Shown piece after piece: positions 37,630-46,777 of a stretch of 64,000 nt of DNA. This DNA is from Paenibacillus kyungheensis (GTDB taxonomy: Bacteria; Bacillota; Bacilli; Paenibacillales; Paenibacillaceae): assembly GCF_028606985.1 (NCBI RefSeq), contig NZ_CP117416.1:3200001-3264000 (forward strand). The letters run 5' to 3'. The notes under the pieces are model-generated. The model made no database searches. It was not told the origin of the DNA and was given only the letters and a program-made list of their open reading frames with translations. A program made the translations under genes and the position numbers. Within the stretch, counting starts at the first letter, position 1. Every line of letters begins with the position of its first letter.

Positions 37630-38343
37630 ATGAAAATTGAAGTGTGGTCAGATTATCAATGTCCTTTTTGTTATATCGGCAAAGCTCGTCTAAATAAAGC
37701 TCTGGAACAATTTCCTAATCGGGATGAAGTTGAAGTGAGCTTCCGTAGCTTTGAATTAGATCCGAATGCAGCTAAAGATATTCCGATGAATATGTATGAA
37801 ATGTTGATGAACAAATTTGGCTTAACCTTAGAACAAGTCAAACAAAACAGCGCTAATTTATGGCAACAAGCCAAAAACGAAGGTTTGGATTTCCAATTTG
37901 ATACGATGGTATTAACAAATAGCTTTGATGCGCATCGTTTACTTAAATTTGCTACTGCTCATGGTAAAGAAGCTGAAATGAATGAAGCTTTATTCCGCGC
38001 TTACTTTACAGATTCATTGCATATCGGCGATCATGCTACATTGTTAGATATTGCTGAACGTGTAGGCTTGGATCGTGCAGAAACAGAAGCATTTTTGAAC
38101 AGTGAGCAATTCGGTAAAGAAGTTCGCCAAGATGAACAACAAGCGAATCAATTAGGCGTTACCGGTGTTCCTTTCTTTGTTGTGAATAACAAATATGGTA
38201 TCTCTGGCGCACAACCGACAGAAGTATTTCTAAATACATTGCAAGATGTATGGGCAGAAGATCATCCTTTGCAAATGATTAACAGTACCGAAGGCGATAT
38301 ATGTGCTGATGGATCTTGTATCGTACCTGATACCAAATCTTAA
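37630..38343 (+). CDS. DsbA/FrnE-family oxidoreductase
   Basis: 237 residues, cytosolic (no signal). The CPFC active site is at residues 11-14 (VWSDYQCPFCYIGKARL). Then come FRSFELDPNAAKDIP, the helical insertion typical of FrnE, and TGVPFFVVNNKYGISGAQP with the cis-Pro loop. FrnE-type proteins act in disulfide or oxidative-stress responses; the molecular substrate is unknown. GGAGG lies 9 nt before the ATG; it has its own terminator. Confidence 0.88.
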   Translation: MKIEVWSDYQCPFCYIGKARLNKALEQFPNRDEVEVSFRSFELDPNAAKDIPMNMYEMLMNKFGLTLEQVKQNSANLWQQAKNEGLDFQFDTMVLTNSFDAHRLLKFATAHGKEAEMNEALFRAYFTDSLHIGDHATLLDIAERVGLDRAETEAFLNSEQFGKEVRQDEQQANQLGVTGVPFFVVNNKYGISGAQPTEVFLNTLQDVWAEDHPLQMINSTEGDICADGSCIVPDTKS

Positions 38344-38400
38344 TTCTTCTTGGATCATCTCTAAATTAGATAGATATCATGATAAGTAGAATAATGAAAT

Positions 38401-38441
38401 AAAAACGCTATTGCTGCACTAAAAGCAATAGCGTTTTTTAT
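38401..38441 (+). terminator. Terminator of the FrnE-like gene
   Basis: AAAACGCTATTGCT pairs with AGCAATAGCGTTTT around an 8-nt loop, then T/A. Confidence 0.85.
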
Positions 38442-38551
38442 TTGAATTGATAACGATAGATTGCGCTTTTTATTTGGGTACAAACAATATTTTCATAAAA
38501 AAATCTATAATCATAGCTGTCTATCCAATAGCATAATTACTACATTTCTTT

Positions 38552-39175
38552 TTACGATGTGAACTGTTGATTATACCATTGTACTGCTGCTTCCACTTCC
38601 GTTGCTGTTAACTGGTGACCGTAATTTTCCCAGTGTAAATGCACTTCTGCATTCGCATCGATAAAATATTTCGCCAATTCTTCTGTCTCAGCGCGAGGAA
38701 TAATCGGATCGTTAGTTCCTGAACCCATAAAGATAGGAATGCCAGCTAGATCAGGTAACGCTATACTGCGAAGTGGAACCATCGCATGATGCAGAACAGC
38801 GCCTTTTAACGATTGATTATCATGGAAAAGTAAGCTTGCTGCAATATTCGCACCATTTGAATATCCAACGGCTACAATATTGCGACGATCAAATCCGTAT
38901 TCTACCGCTGCTTCATCCAAAAATGTATTAAGCTCATGAGTACGAGCAATCAAATCGGGTTCATCGAATACCCCTTCAGCCAAGCGACGGAAAAAGCGTG
39001 GCATTCCGTTTTCCAACACAGCTCCACGTACACCCAAAATCGAAGCTTCCGGCGCAAGACGTTCTGCTAACGGAATCAAATCGTTTTCTGTTCCTCCTGT
39101 ACCATGTAACAATAACAAAACAGGTTGTGATGCATCTGTACCTTGCTTGAAAATATGTTTTAATGTTAGTGTCAT
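38552..39175 (-). CDS. mhqD: Carboxylesterase/phospholipase, MhqD-like
   Basis: 207 residues, alpha/beta hydrolase. The nucleophile elbow is VAVGYSNGANIAASLL, the oxyanion region LLHGTGGTENDL, the Asp in SGTNDPIIPRAE, the His in WENYGHQLT. MhqD of B. subtilis belongs to the MhqR regulon with MhqO, next to this gene here. The gap to mhqO is 99 bp without a terminator. AGAGGAGG lies before the ATG. The natural ester is unknown. Confidence 0.82.
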   Translation of the reverse strand: MTLTLKHIFKQGTDASQPVLLLLHGTGGTENDLIPLAERLAPEASILGVRGAVLENGMPRFFRRLAEGVFDEPDLIARTHELNTFLDEAAVEYGFDRRNIVAVGYSNGANIAASLLFHDNQSLKGAVLHHAMVPLRSIALPDLAGIPIFMGSGTNDPIIPRAETEELAKYFIDANAEVHLHWENYGHQLTATEVEAAVQWYNQQFTS

Positions 39176-39274
39176 CTCTGTTCCTCCTCTATACGTGCTT
39201 GATAATATACGGACAATTTTTTCTCATATTATAAAATGATGGGTGCAAAGTAAAATATCTTATTGAAGTTGTTA

Positions 39275-40222
39275 TTACGATTGAGGAGATATTTTACGAA
39301 CTTCGATCGGTAATAGATTTTGTTCAATCAATTCACGTTGTGGTTCATACCATTCTGGTAACATTAATTTTTGTCCTAATTGATCTGCTGGTTCATCATT
39401 TGCAAATCCTGGAGGATCTGTAGCAATCTCGAACAAGATGCCACCTTCTTCACGGAAGTACACTGCATTGAAATATTGACGATCAATAACAGGTGTAGGT
39501 TGGAAGCCACCCGCTTGTACTTGTTCACGCCATAGTTCATGCTCTGCAAAGTCAGCCGCACGCCATGCGATATGATGCACTGTTCCTGCACCGGCAATAC
39601 CTCTTGGTAATTCACGAGAATTTACATCAATAATATTTCCGATTTCGCCATCTGCTTGAAAACGAACATATCCGTCTTCTTCTGCAATTTTGGTAAGTCC
39701 AAGGACATGTTCTACGGTATGCAATGTTTTTGCAGGGGCTGCACTGAACAATACTCCGCCACCAAATCCTTTAATCGCTTGTGCAGACGTGATACCATCC
39801 CATTCCCATGTACTTGCTGCGCCGCCTTCACGTTCAACCAATTCAATTCGTAGACCATCATGATCTTCAAATCGTAACAATTGTTCGCCAAAACGTTGTA
39901 CTGGTTCAAAACGAATACCTAATCGTGTTAACCGTTCTTTCCAGAAATCAAGTGATCCTGTAGGAACAGCAAATACGGTAATTCCCAATTGCCCTGCTCC
40001 AACAGCACCTTTACGTGCACCTGGTTGTGGGAAAAAAGTAACGATTGTTCCCGGGCTACCTCCAGCATCTCCAAAGTATAAATGATAAACATCTGGTGCA
40101 TCAAAATTGATTGTTTTTTTGACCATGTGTAGTCCAAGTACACCTGCATAAAAGTCAACATTGCGTTGTGGATCGGCTACAAAAGAAGTGATGTGGTGAA
40201 TACCTGCTGTACGAAGTGTCAT
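39275..40222 (-). CDS. mhqO: Ring-cleaving dioxygenase, MhqO-like
   Basis: 315 residues, two glyoxalase-I-fold (vicinal-oxygen-chelate) units. The first metal His is in GIHHITSFVADPQRN, the second in GTVHHIAWRAADFAEHEL and the acidic ligand in GGILFEIATDPPGF. MhqO-type enzymes give resistance to methylhydroquinone and catechol, probably by opening quinone rings. AAAGGAG before the ATG. The 378-bp space upstream holds the mtnU terminator and a TTTAA-N-TTAAA dyad near 40290, but no MhqR gene. Confidence 0.87.
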   Translation of the reverse strand: MTLRTAGIHHITSFVADPQRNVDFYAGVLGLHMVKKTINFDAPDVYHLYFGDAGGSPGTIVTFFPQPGARKGAVGAGQLGITVFAVPTGSLDFWKERLTRLGIRFEPVQRFGEQLLRFEDHDGLRIELVEREGGAASTWEWDGITSAQAIKGFGGGVLFSAAPAKTLHTVEHVLGLTKIAEEDGYVRFQADGEIGNIIDVNSRELPRGIAGAGTVHHIAWRAADFAEHELWREQVQAGGFQPTPVIDRQYFNAVYFREEGGILFEIATDPPGFANDEPADQLGQKLMLPEWYEPQRELIEQNLLPIEVRKISPQS

Positions 40223-40520
40223 AATAATGATCTCCTTTATGTTTCATTTTTTTAGTATTACATCATGTTTGAATGCTCTTATTTAAAATATCTTTAAGTT
40301 AAACTAATTACGTATACCTATTTCGTGGTGATGTGTCACTGTTGTATATCTTTATTATAAACAGTTTGCGCAATAACAAAAGACCTTTGCAGAAGAATGT
40401 TGCTGAACACCGAACTAACTAACTTTTAGTAAGTAATATAAATGAATTTGATGAGTTTCTTTTTTGGTACAGGGCAGTTGTTTTCCATTTTCATCTACTC
40501 TTACAGAATAACAGTATACA

Positions 40521-40567
40521 AAAAGCAGAAATAATAACACACCATATGTGCTGTATTATTTCTGCTT
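40521..40567 (-). terminator. Terminator of mtnU
   Basis: AAGCAGAAATAATA pairs with TATTATTTCTGCTT (minor mismatch) and is followed by TTTTTG on the minus strand. Confidence 0.8.
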
Positions 40568-40600
40568 GTGTAAAATCAATCTTTTTACTATTGTATTGTT

Positions 40601-41416
40601 TTACTTTTGCTTATGAATATACAATTCAGGACGACGATCGGCAAAAACAGGAATACGTCCACGTACTTCATCTGCTAGATCAAGATCGATTGTTGCGCTA
40701 ATAATACCTTCTGCTTCATCACCTTCTGCTAATACTTCGCCCCATGGATCGATAATCATCGAATGACCGAAAAACTCACTATTTTCATCACGTCCTACAC
40801 GATTACAAGCCACCACATACATTTGATTTTCGATCGCACGTGCTGTTAATAATGTACGCCAGTGATGCATACGTGGATGAGGCCACTCCGCAGGAACAAA
40901 CCAGATTTGCGCACCTGCCAGAGCAAGACTACGCGCTAACTCAGGAAAACGAAGATCGTAACAGATCGAAGCCGCAGCAGTTACATCATGTAATGGAAAT
41001 AAAGCAGTCTGCTCGCCGGGTTGCATAAACTTCTCTTCATTCATTAATTTGAACAAATGAATTTTGTCGTATTTGGCACTACGCTCACCATCCGCGTCAT
41101 ACACATACAATGTATTATAAAATCCACTTTCACGTTGTTCTGATATGGAACCTCCTACCAGCACAATCTGATACCGCTTAGCTATATCACTCATCCATGT
41201 AGTCAGCTTCCCATTTTCAGGTTCAGCTAATCCTGCCAAGCGATCCAGAGCATACCCTGTATTCCACATTTCAGGCAGTACAACAACATCCGGCTTCTGC
41301 TCTGCTGTCATCGCTTGAGCAATCCACTCTTCAGCACGTTGTTGATTCACTGTAGGATTGGCAAGTTCAATATCCATTTGAATTAAAGCAATATGTAATT
41401 GGCGTGTATTTGTCAT
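40601..41416 (-). CDS. mtnU: Carbon-nitrogen hydrolase, probable omega-amidase of methionine salvage
   Basis: 271 residues, nitrilase superfamily. The Glu-Lys-Cys triad lies in VVLPEMWNTGYAL, KYDKIHLFKLMNEE and AASICYDLRFPELARSLA. The YDLRFPE motif is the omega-amidase/YafV signature. It hydrolyses 2-oxo-4-methylthiobutanamide-like or alpha-ketoglutaramate products of glutamine transamination. It is divergent from mtnE, as in the B. subtilis methionine-salvage cluster. No S-box is seen upstream. AAGGGGA lies 10 nt before the ATG. Confidence 0.85.
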   Translation of the reverse strand: MTNTRQLHIALIQMDIELANPTVNQQRAEEWIAQAMTAEQKPDVVVLPEMWNTGYALDRLAGLAEPENGKLTTWMSDIAKRYQIVLVGGSISEQRESGFYNTLYVYDADGERSAKYDKIHLFKLMNEEKFMQPGEQTALFPLHDVTAAASICYDLRFPELARSLALAGAQIWFVPAEWPHPRMHHWRTLLTARAIENQMYVVACNRVGRDENSEFFGHSMIIDPWGEVLAEGDEAEGIISATIDLDLADEVRGRIPVFADRRPELYIHKQK

Positions 41417-41658
41417 TAGTGATCATTCCCCTTTATCCAAGCTTAAATAATAGTACAAATCTGTTCTACTTTTAATGTATCATGAGTTTATTGTTTTTGA
41501 TATCCTCTATATACCATTAGCTAAGAATAGAAACTACTTTCTATTCCTTTAAATCTCCTCTATACTGATCGGAAAAATCATGATAGATTAGGAAGACTTG
41601 AGTTCTTTTAAAATTGTAGCAATCATAACATGAATTTACCAGATACGGAGTGATAATG

Positions 41659-42879
41659 ATGAACACCCATTCAAACCCTAACTCAACAACAAATAACGTG
41701 CCAAGTATATCTATTACACCTGCTAGTGTGATGAACCAATTGCCAGAACAGTTTTTTGCGAAGCTTGTACAAAATGTGAATCGTCAGGTTGCCGCAGGAC
41801 ATGATGTTATTAATTTGGGACAAGGCAACCCGGATCAACCTACACCTGCGCATATTGTTGAAGAGTTACGTGAAGCCGCAGGCAATCCCCAATATCACAA
41901 ATACTCTCCTTTTTCAGGCTATTCTTTTTTGAAAGAAGCAGCCGCGCAACGTTATAAGGAAGATTATAATGTCGATCTTGATCCTGAGACCGAAGTGGCT
42001 ATTTTATTTGGTGGCAAAACAGGGCTGATTGAAATAAGTCAGATCATGCTAGAGCAAGGAGATATCTGCCTTGTCCCTGATCCGGGATATCCTGATTATT
42101 GGTCTGGTGTCGCTTTATCCGGTGCAGAGATGTCATTTATGCCTTTAACAGAAGAAAATAAATATTTGCCAGATTACAGCGCTATTGCACCTGAAGTATT
42201 AGAAAAAGCCAAGCTGATGTTTCTTAATTATCCGAATAATCCGACATCTGCTACAGCTCCTTACTCTTTCTATGAAGAAACAGTACAATTTGCAGCCAAA
42301 CATAATATTGTAGTTGCCAGCGATTTTGCTTATGGGGCAATTGGATTTGACGACGAACAACCAGTTAGCTTTTTACAGATTCCCGGCGCCAAAGAAGTCG
42401 GTGTCGAGTTTTATACGTTGTCCAAAACGTATAATATGGCAGGTTGGCGGGTTGCTTTTGCTCTAGGAAATAAAGAGATTATTCGCCTGATCAACTTGAT
42501 GCAAGATCATGTGTATGTGAGTTTGTTTGGAGGTATTCAAGCGGCGGCAGCCAAAGCTTTGACCGATTCTCAACAATGTGTAACTGATCTAGTCGCTACC
42601 TATGAATCCCGCCGGAATGCTTTTTTTGCGGAATTGGAAAAAATCGGTTGGGAAGCAAAAGCGCCTAAAGGCTCGTTCTTTGCATGGTTACCTACGCCTA
42701 ACGGAATGGGTTCAGAAGAATTTGCAACCTTATTACTGGAAAAAGCACATGTTGCTGTAGCTCCAGGAGTTGGCTTCGGCACCAAAGGTGAAGGATATGT
42801 GCGTATCGGTCTACTCACTTCAGAAGAACGATTGCAAGAAGCAGTTCGCCGAATTGGGAAGCTAGACTTATTCAAATAA
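41659..42879 (+). CDS. mtnE: PLP aminotransferase, probable MtnE of methionine salvage
   Basis: 406 residues. Start taken as the second ATG at 41659 (GGAG 8 nt upstream); ATG 41656 is equally possible. Class I/II aminotransferase: VINLGQGNPDQPTP, NYPNNPTSATAP, SDFAYGAIGF and the PLP-Lys loop FYTLSKTYNMAGWRVAFALG. It transaminates 2-oxo-4-methylthiobutyrate to methionine, the last step of salvage. The gene lies between mtnU and the proline T-box. Related family members use aromatic or branched amino acids, so the substrate rests on context. Confidence 0.85.
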   Translation: MNTHSNPNSTTNNVPSISITPASVMNQLPEQFFAKLVQNVNRQVAAGHDVINLGQGNPDQPTPAHIVEELREAAGNPQYHKYSPFSGYSFLKEAAAQRYKEDYNVDLDPETEVAILFGGKTGLIEISQIMLEQGDICLVPDPGYPDYWSGVALSGAEMSFMPLTEENKYLPDYSAIAPEVLEKAKLMFLNYPNNPTSATAPYSFYEETVQFAAKHNIVVASDFAYGAIGFDDEQPVSFLQIPGAKEVGVEFYTLSKTYNMAGWRVAFALGNKEIIRLINLMQDHVYVSLFGGIQAAAAKALTDSQQCVTDLVATYESRRNAFFAELEKIGWEAKAPKGSFFAWLPTPNGMGSEEFATLLLEKAHVAVAPGVGFGTKGEGYVRIGLLTSEERLQEAVRRIGKLDLFK

Positions 42880-42902
42880 GATTCAAGTGTGTGATGCGGT
42901 GC

Positions 42903-42931
42903 TTGGCAAAAGCGCTTGATCATGCTATTCT
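42903..42931 (+). promoter_or_regulatory. Promoter of the proBA leader
   Basis: TTGGCA (42903-42908) and TATTCT (42926-42931) with a 17-bp spacer, about 10 bp before the likely start of the T-box leader. Confidence 0.55.
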
Positions 42932-42937
42932 AGTTTG

Positions 42938-43239
42938 CAACAGTTAACATGACTTTGATGCACGTTATTGATATGAATCAATCGTGATGACGGGAACAGT
43001 ACGTAAGCCCGCGGTGTGTATAGAGAGTGAATCCCAGAGGCTGAAAGGATTCGCCACCAGCTCTTACCGAAACCTACCCCCGAGCTTTTAGCGCCTATAA
43101 CGCTGAACGGATACCTACCGTTATCTTGGACAAGTAAGCCGGATAGAATGATAGAGTCTATCAATAAAGGTGGTACCGCGGAAGCTCAGACTTTCGTCCT
43201 TTGCATCGTATAATGATGTAGAGGATGAAAGTCTTTTTT
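42938..43239 (+). promoter_or_regulatory. T-box riboswitch (tRNA-Pro) before proB
   Basis: The T-box motif AAGGTGGTACCGCGG is at 43167-43181. Stem I elements AGTGAATCCC and GGCTGAAAGG lie at about 43025-43050. The specifier loop reads CGAAACCTACCC, giving the codon CCT (Pro) at 43073-43075. The terminator stem (GACTTTCGTCC with GGATGAAAGTC, 43189-43233) ends in six T. Uncharged tRNA-Pro should favour antitermination and expression of proB-proA. Confidence 0.93.
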
Positions 43240-43296
43240 GTCTATATTTTCAAGAAATATTATAGTAAGTCAGGCAGTTATAAAGGAGTGAAACGA

Positions 43297-44406
43297 TTGT
43301 CAAATCAGCGTATTGTTGTCAAGATTGGGAGCAGCTCGCTAACCGGATCACAAGGAGGACTCGATCATCAAGCTGTTGATTTTTTTGCAGATGAGATCGC
43401 ATCATTACAACATGCAGGCTACTCTGTGCTATTAGTCACTTCTGGAGCAGTAGCCGCAGGTTTTAGAGAAATTGGATATCATTCACGCCCCAAATTATTA
43501 CACGAAAAGCAAGCCGCCGCATCGGTCGGTCAAGCGCTATTAATGCGTGATTATCAAGAAGCTTTTGCCCGTCATGGGATTGTCAGTGGACAGATTTTGT
43601 TAACACGCAGTGATTTTAATAATCGTAAGCGTACAGGTAATGCGACGATGACGATCGAAGAATTGCTCAAGCAAGGGGTTATCCCTATCTTTAACGAAAA
43701 TGATACAGTGTCTGTCGATGAATTAAAATTCGGCGATAATGATACGTTATCTGCACTTGTGGCAAATCTAGCTCGTGCTTCGCAATTAGTTATTTTGACA
43801 GATATGGAAGGATTGTATAGCGCAGATCCACGTCATGATCCTACAGCTACACGATACGATCGAATCGATGAGATTACCGATGAGATCTATGCAGTTGCTG
43901 GAGGTTCAGGTTCAGCGGTAGGTACAGGCGGAATGCGCTCTAAGCTTGATGCTGCCAAAATCGCTACTCGTGGCGGTGTGCCTGTCTTTGTCGGTCGTGT
44001 ACGCGAAGTCGGCGATCTCAAAGCTGCGATTGATCATCATGGGAAAGGGACTTATTTTGCTACTCATGTGTCTGCTCTTTCGATCAAAAAACAATGGCTT
44101 GGATTTTTATCAACTCCGCTTGGTACGCTAATTGTCGATGATGGAGCAGCCTATGCATTGAGTCGTGAAAATCGTAGCCTATTGCCTGTCGGGATCAAGC
44201 AAGTCGAAGGACAATTCCATGCCGGTGATGTGATTGAAGTTGTTAATCTTCAACGTGAAGTACTTGGTCGAGGTATCGTCAATTATGACCATGATCAATT
44301 ACAATTAATCTGTGGTCTTCCAAGCTCTGAAATATCTACACGATTAGGTATTGAAGATATCCACCGATTAGAAGCTGTCCATCGAGATGAATGGGTTTCT
44401 TTATAA
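43297..44406 (+). CDS. proB: Glutamate 5-kinase
   Basis: 369 residues from TTG 43297, with AAGGAG 8 nt upstream; the frame from 43225 would begin inside the T-box terminator. The amino-acid-kinase domain has VVKIGSSSLTGSQGGLDH, TSGAVAAGF, FNENDTVSVDELKFGDNDTL and GTGGMRSKLDAAKIAT. A C-terminal PUA domain follows (GTLIVDDGAAYALSR, GIVNYDHDQLQLI). It forms gamma-glutamyl phosphate, the first step of proline synthesis. Confidence 0.95.
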   Translation: MSNQRIVVKIGSSSLTGSQGGLDHQAVDFFADEIASLQHAGYSVLLVTSGAVAAGFREIGYHSRPKLLHEKQAAASVGQALLMRDYQEAFARHGIVSGQILLTRSDFNNRKRTGNATMTIEELLKQGVIPIFNENDTVSVDELKFGDNDTLSALVANLARASQLVILTDMEGLYSADPRHDPTATRYDRIDEITDEIYAVAGGSGSAVGTGGMRSKLDAAKIATRGGVPVFVGRVREVGDLKAAIDHHGKGTYFATHVSALSIKKQWLGFLSTPLGTLIVDDGAAYALSRENRSLLPVGIKQVEGQFHAGDVIEVVNLQREVLGRGIVNYDHDQLQLICGLPSSEISTRLGIEDIHRLEAVHRDEWVSL

Positions 44407-44463
44407 TGATTGATTTATACGTGAACTGATTATGACTGATTATGATAGAGGAGGTTTTTTATT

Positions 44464-45711
44464 ATGAGTGAAGTAGTAGACAAGTCCACTCTTTCCAAAC
44501 AAGCTTCGACTAGACTAGGAGCACTATCGACTCAAGACAAAAACGAAGCATTGCTGATGATGGCAAAAGCATTAATTTCTCATACCGATGAGATTATTAC
44601 AGCAAATATAGAAGATTTGGAACATGGACGTGCACAAGGAACTTCTGAATCTATGTTAGACCGCTTGCGTCTGGATAGCGTACGTATTGAAGGCATTGCT
44701 TCTGCTTTACGCCAAATCGCTGATCTGGATGATCCTATTGGTGAGCTATTAGAAACACTAGAACGTCCAAATGGATTAATTATCGAAAAGCTACGCGTTC
44801 CTATTGGTGTGATTGGCATTATTTATGAAGCTCGTCCTAATGTGACTGTAGATGCCGCAGGATTATCGCTCAAAACAGGAAATGCAGTCGTGTTGCGCGG
44901 TGGTTCAGCCGCACTTTCATCCAATCGCAAAATAGTAGAGATTCTTCATCAAGCCTTAGAACAATCAGCTATTCCACGTGATGCTTTACAATTGATCGAA
45001 GATGCTGATCGTGCTTCTGTCAATGAAATGATGAAGCTTAACGGTATTATAGATGTGATTATTCCGCGTGGTGGTCATTCGCTAATCCAAAATGTTGTGC
45101 AAAATTCTACAGTTCCTGTTATTGAGACTGGCGCGGGGATTTGTCATACTTTTATCGATGCGACAGCAGATCATCAAATGGCGCAAGATATCGCTATCAA
45201 TGCTAAAGTACAGCGTCCTTCAGTCTGTAATTCGATGGAAACCCTGTTGGTGCATACCGATTACGATCAGACTGCTCTTACAACACTTGCAGAAGCGCTA
45301 CGCCAGGATCAAGTAGAGATTCGTGGATGTGCACTTACACGTGAACGCATTTCATGGGCACATGAAGCAACAGAACAAGATTACGCTACCGAGTATAGCG
45401 ACTATATTCTCAATATCAAAATCGTAGCCAACCTTGATGAAGCTCTGGAACATATCGCGACTTATAGCACAAAGCATTCAGAATGTATCGTGACGGCTGA
45501 TGAAGAAAATGCAAAACGATTTATGCAAGAAGTCGATGCGGCAGCTGTATATCATAATGCTTCTACTCGTTTCACCGATGGATTTGAATTTGGATTTGGC
45601 GCAGAGATTGGTATTAGCACACAAAAGTTACACGCTCGTGGTCCTATGGGATTGCCTGCTCTTACTTCCACCAAATATCGTATTTACGGAAACGGTCAAA
45701 TTCGTCAATAA
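44464..45711 (+). CDS. proA: Gamma-glutamyl phosphate reductase
   Basis: 415 residues, aldehyde-dehydrogenase fold. VIGIIYEARPNVTVDAAGLS and IIPRGGHSLIQNVV are ProA signatures; the catalytic Cys is in VPVIETGAGICHTF and the C-terminus has GLPALTSTKYRIYGNGQIR. It makes glutamate semialdehyde from the ProB product. AGAGGAGG lies 9 nt before the ATG, 57 bp after proB. Confidence 0.96.
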   Translation: MSEVVDKSTLSKQASTRLGALSTQDKNEALLMMAKALISHTDEIITANIEDLEHGRAQGTSESMLDRLRLDSVRIEGIASALRQIADLDDPIGELLETLERPNGLIIEKLRVPIGVIGIIYEARPNVTVDAAGLSLKTGNAVVLRGGSAALSSNRKIVEILHQALEQSAIPRDALQLIEDADRASVNEMMKLNGIIDVIIPRGGHSLIQNVVQNSTVPVIETGAGICHTFIDATADHQMAQDIAINAKVQRPSVCNSMETLLVHTDYDQTALTTLAEALRQDQVEIRGCALTRERISWAHEATEQDYATEYSDYILNIKIVANLDEALEHIATYSTKHSECIVTADEENAKRFMQEVDAAAVYHNASTRFTDGFEFGFGAEIGISTQKLHARGPMGLPALTSTKYRIYGNGQIRQ

Positions 45712-45724
45712 TATAAATATGAAA

Positions 45725-45891
45725 TTGCCAAGCACATGACGTAAGATATTTTGCTTTGCAAAAATCATGTTTGATTTGACTAGAAGATAGCGCGCTTATA
45801 TTGCCAAGCGCGTGACGTAAGATATTTTGCTTTGCAAAAATCATGTTTGATTTGACTAGAAGATAGCGCGCTTATATTGCCAAGCGCGTGA
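45725..45891 (+). repeat. 76-bp tandem repeat between proA and proC
   Basis: The unit starting TTGCCAAGC occurs at 45725, 45801 and 45877 (third copy cut after about 15 bp). Copies 1 and 2 are nearly identical. Each full unit has a TTTTGC-TTT-GCAAAA hairpin (45749-45763 and 45825-45839). Each junction has CGCGCTT-N8-AAGCGCG (45791-45812 and 45867-45888). The second junction hairpin ends 2 bp before the proC ribosome binding site AAAGGATGG, so folding could affect proC translation. Confidence 0.85.
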
Positions 45892-45907
45892 AAGGATGGA
45901 TATAACG

Positions 45908-46777
45908 ATGAGTCACCCTCAACCGATGCAAACGTTAATAACAGAACCTGTTTGTTTTTATGGATCAGGTTCTATGGCAGAAGCTATTTTACGAGGTCTA
46001 GTGAATCGTGCTGTAGTGGTTCCAGATCAAGTGACGATGCTGAATCGTGGTAATCAAGATCGTTTGAATTATTTAGTTCAACGTTATGGCGTATCTGTAG
46101 CTGGAGAAGAATCGGCGCGTGCTGCTGCTTTACAACAATCCAAAGTTATTGTACTTGCGATGAAGCCTGTCGATGCGGCTAATGCGCTTCGTCAATTAGG
46201 CCCCACATTAACAGAAGATCAACTTGTTGTATCTGTGATTGCAGGCTTGGAAGTCGCAACGATTCAGCATCTACTTGGTCGCAAGCAACCTGTAGCACGT
46301 ACAATGCCTAATACGTCTAGCAGTATTGGACTTGGAGCGACAGGTCTTGTCTTTTCCGAAGAAGTCACTCTAAAACAACGTCAATTGGTTCATCATTTAT
46401 TTGAAGCGGTCGGTACTGTAACTGAGATTGAAGAATCGCAAATGGAAACATTGACTGGTATTTCTGGAAGTGGACCTGCATACATTTATTATGTGATGGA
46501 ATCGATGATTCGTGCTGGAGTCGAAGGCGGATTATCAGCGGAACAAGCACGTGAGCTGACTGTTCAGACAGTGATCGGCGCTTCTCATATGGTACAACAG
46601 ACTGGAGAAGAACCTGCTGCTCTACGTGCCAAAGTCACTTCACCTAATGGATCAACCGCAGCCGCTATCAAAGTATTTGAAGAGGCTCATATGCAAGAAA
46701 CGATTATGCGTGCTGTAGAACGCTGTGCAGAACGTTCCCGCGAGATGGGCGCTGCACTCAAGGAGGACAATTCATGA
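45908..46777 (+). CDS. proC: Pyrroline-5-carboxylate reductase
   Basis: 289 residues from the ATG at 45908 with AAAGGATGG 8 nt upstream; the ATG at 45896 is inside that site. NAD(P)-binding FYGSGSMAEAILRGL, VILAMKP-type VIVLAMKPVDAANAL, RTMPNTSSSIGLGATGL, and the C-terminal SGSGPAYIYYVMESM with LTVQTVIGASHMV and KVTSPNGSTAAAI, all ProC. It makes proline from P5C. Its stop overlaps the mtnW start by 4 nt, so proC is coupled to the methionine-salvage genes. Confidence 0.95.
   Translation: MSHPQPMQTLITEPVCFYGSGSMAEAILRGLVNRAVVVPDQVTMLNRGNQDRLNYLVQRYGVSVAGEESARAAALQQSKVIVLAMKPVDAANALRQLGPTLTEDQLVVSVIAGLEVATIQHLLGRKQPVARTMPNTSSSIGLGATGLVFSEEVTLKQRQLVHHLFEAVGTVTEIEESQMETLTGISGSGPAYIYYVMESMIRAGVEGGLSAEQARELTVQTVIGASHMVQQTGEEPAALRAKVTSPNGSTAAAIKVFEEAHMQETIMRAVERCAERSREMGAALKEDNS

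Noticed and set aside
41417-41658. S-box (SAM riboswitch) before mtnE/mtnU
   Set aside because: Sought because of methionine salvage, but the conserved S-box elements are absent.
45725-45891. A CRISPR array
   Set aside because: The 76-bp units are contiguous tandem repeats with no unique spacers and no cas genes nearby.
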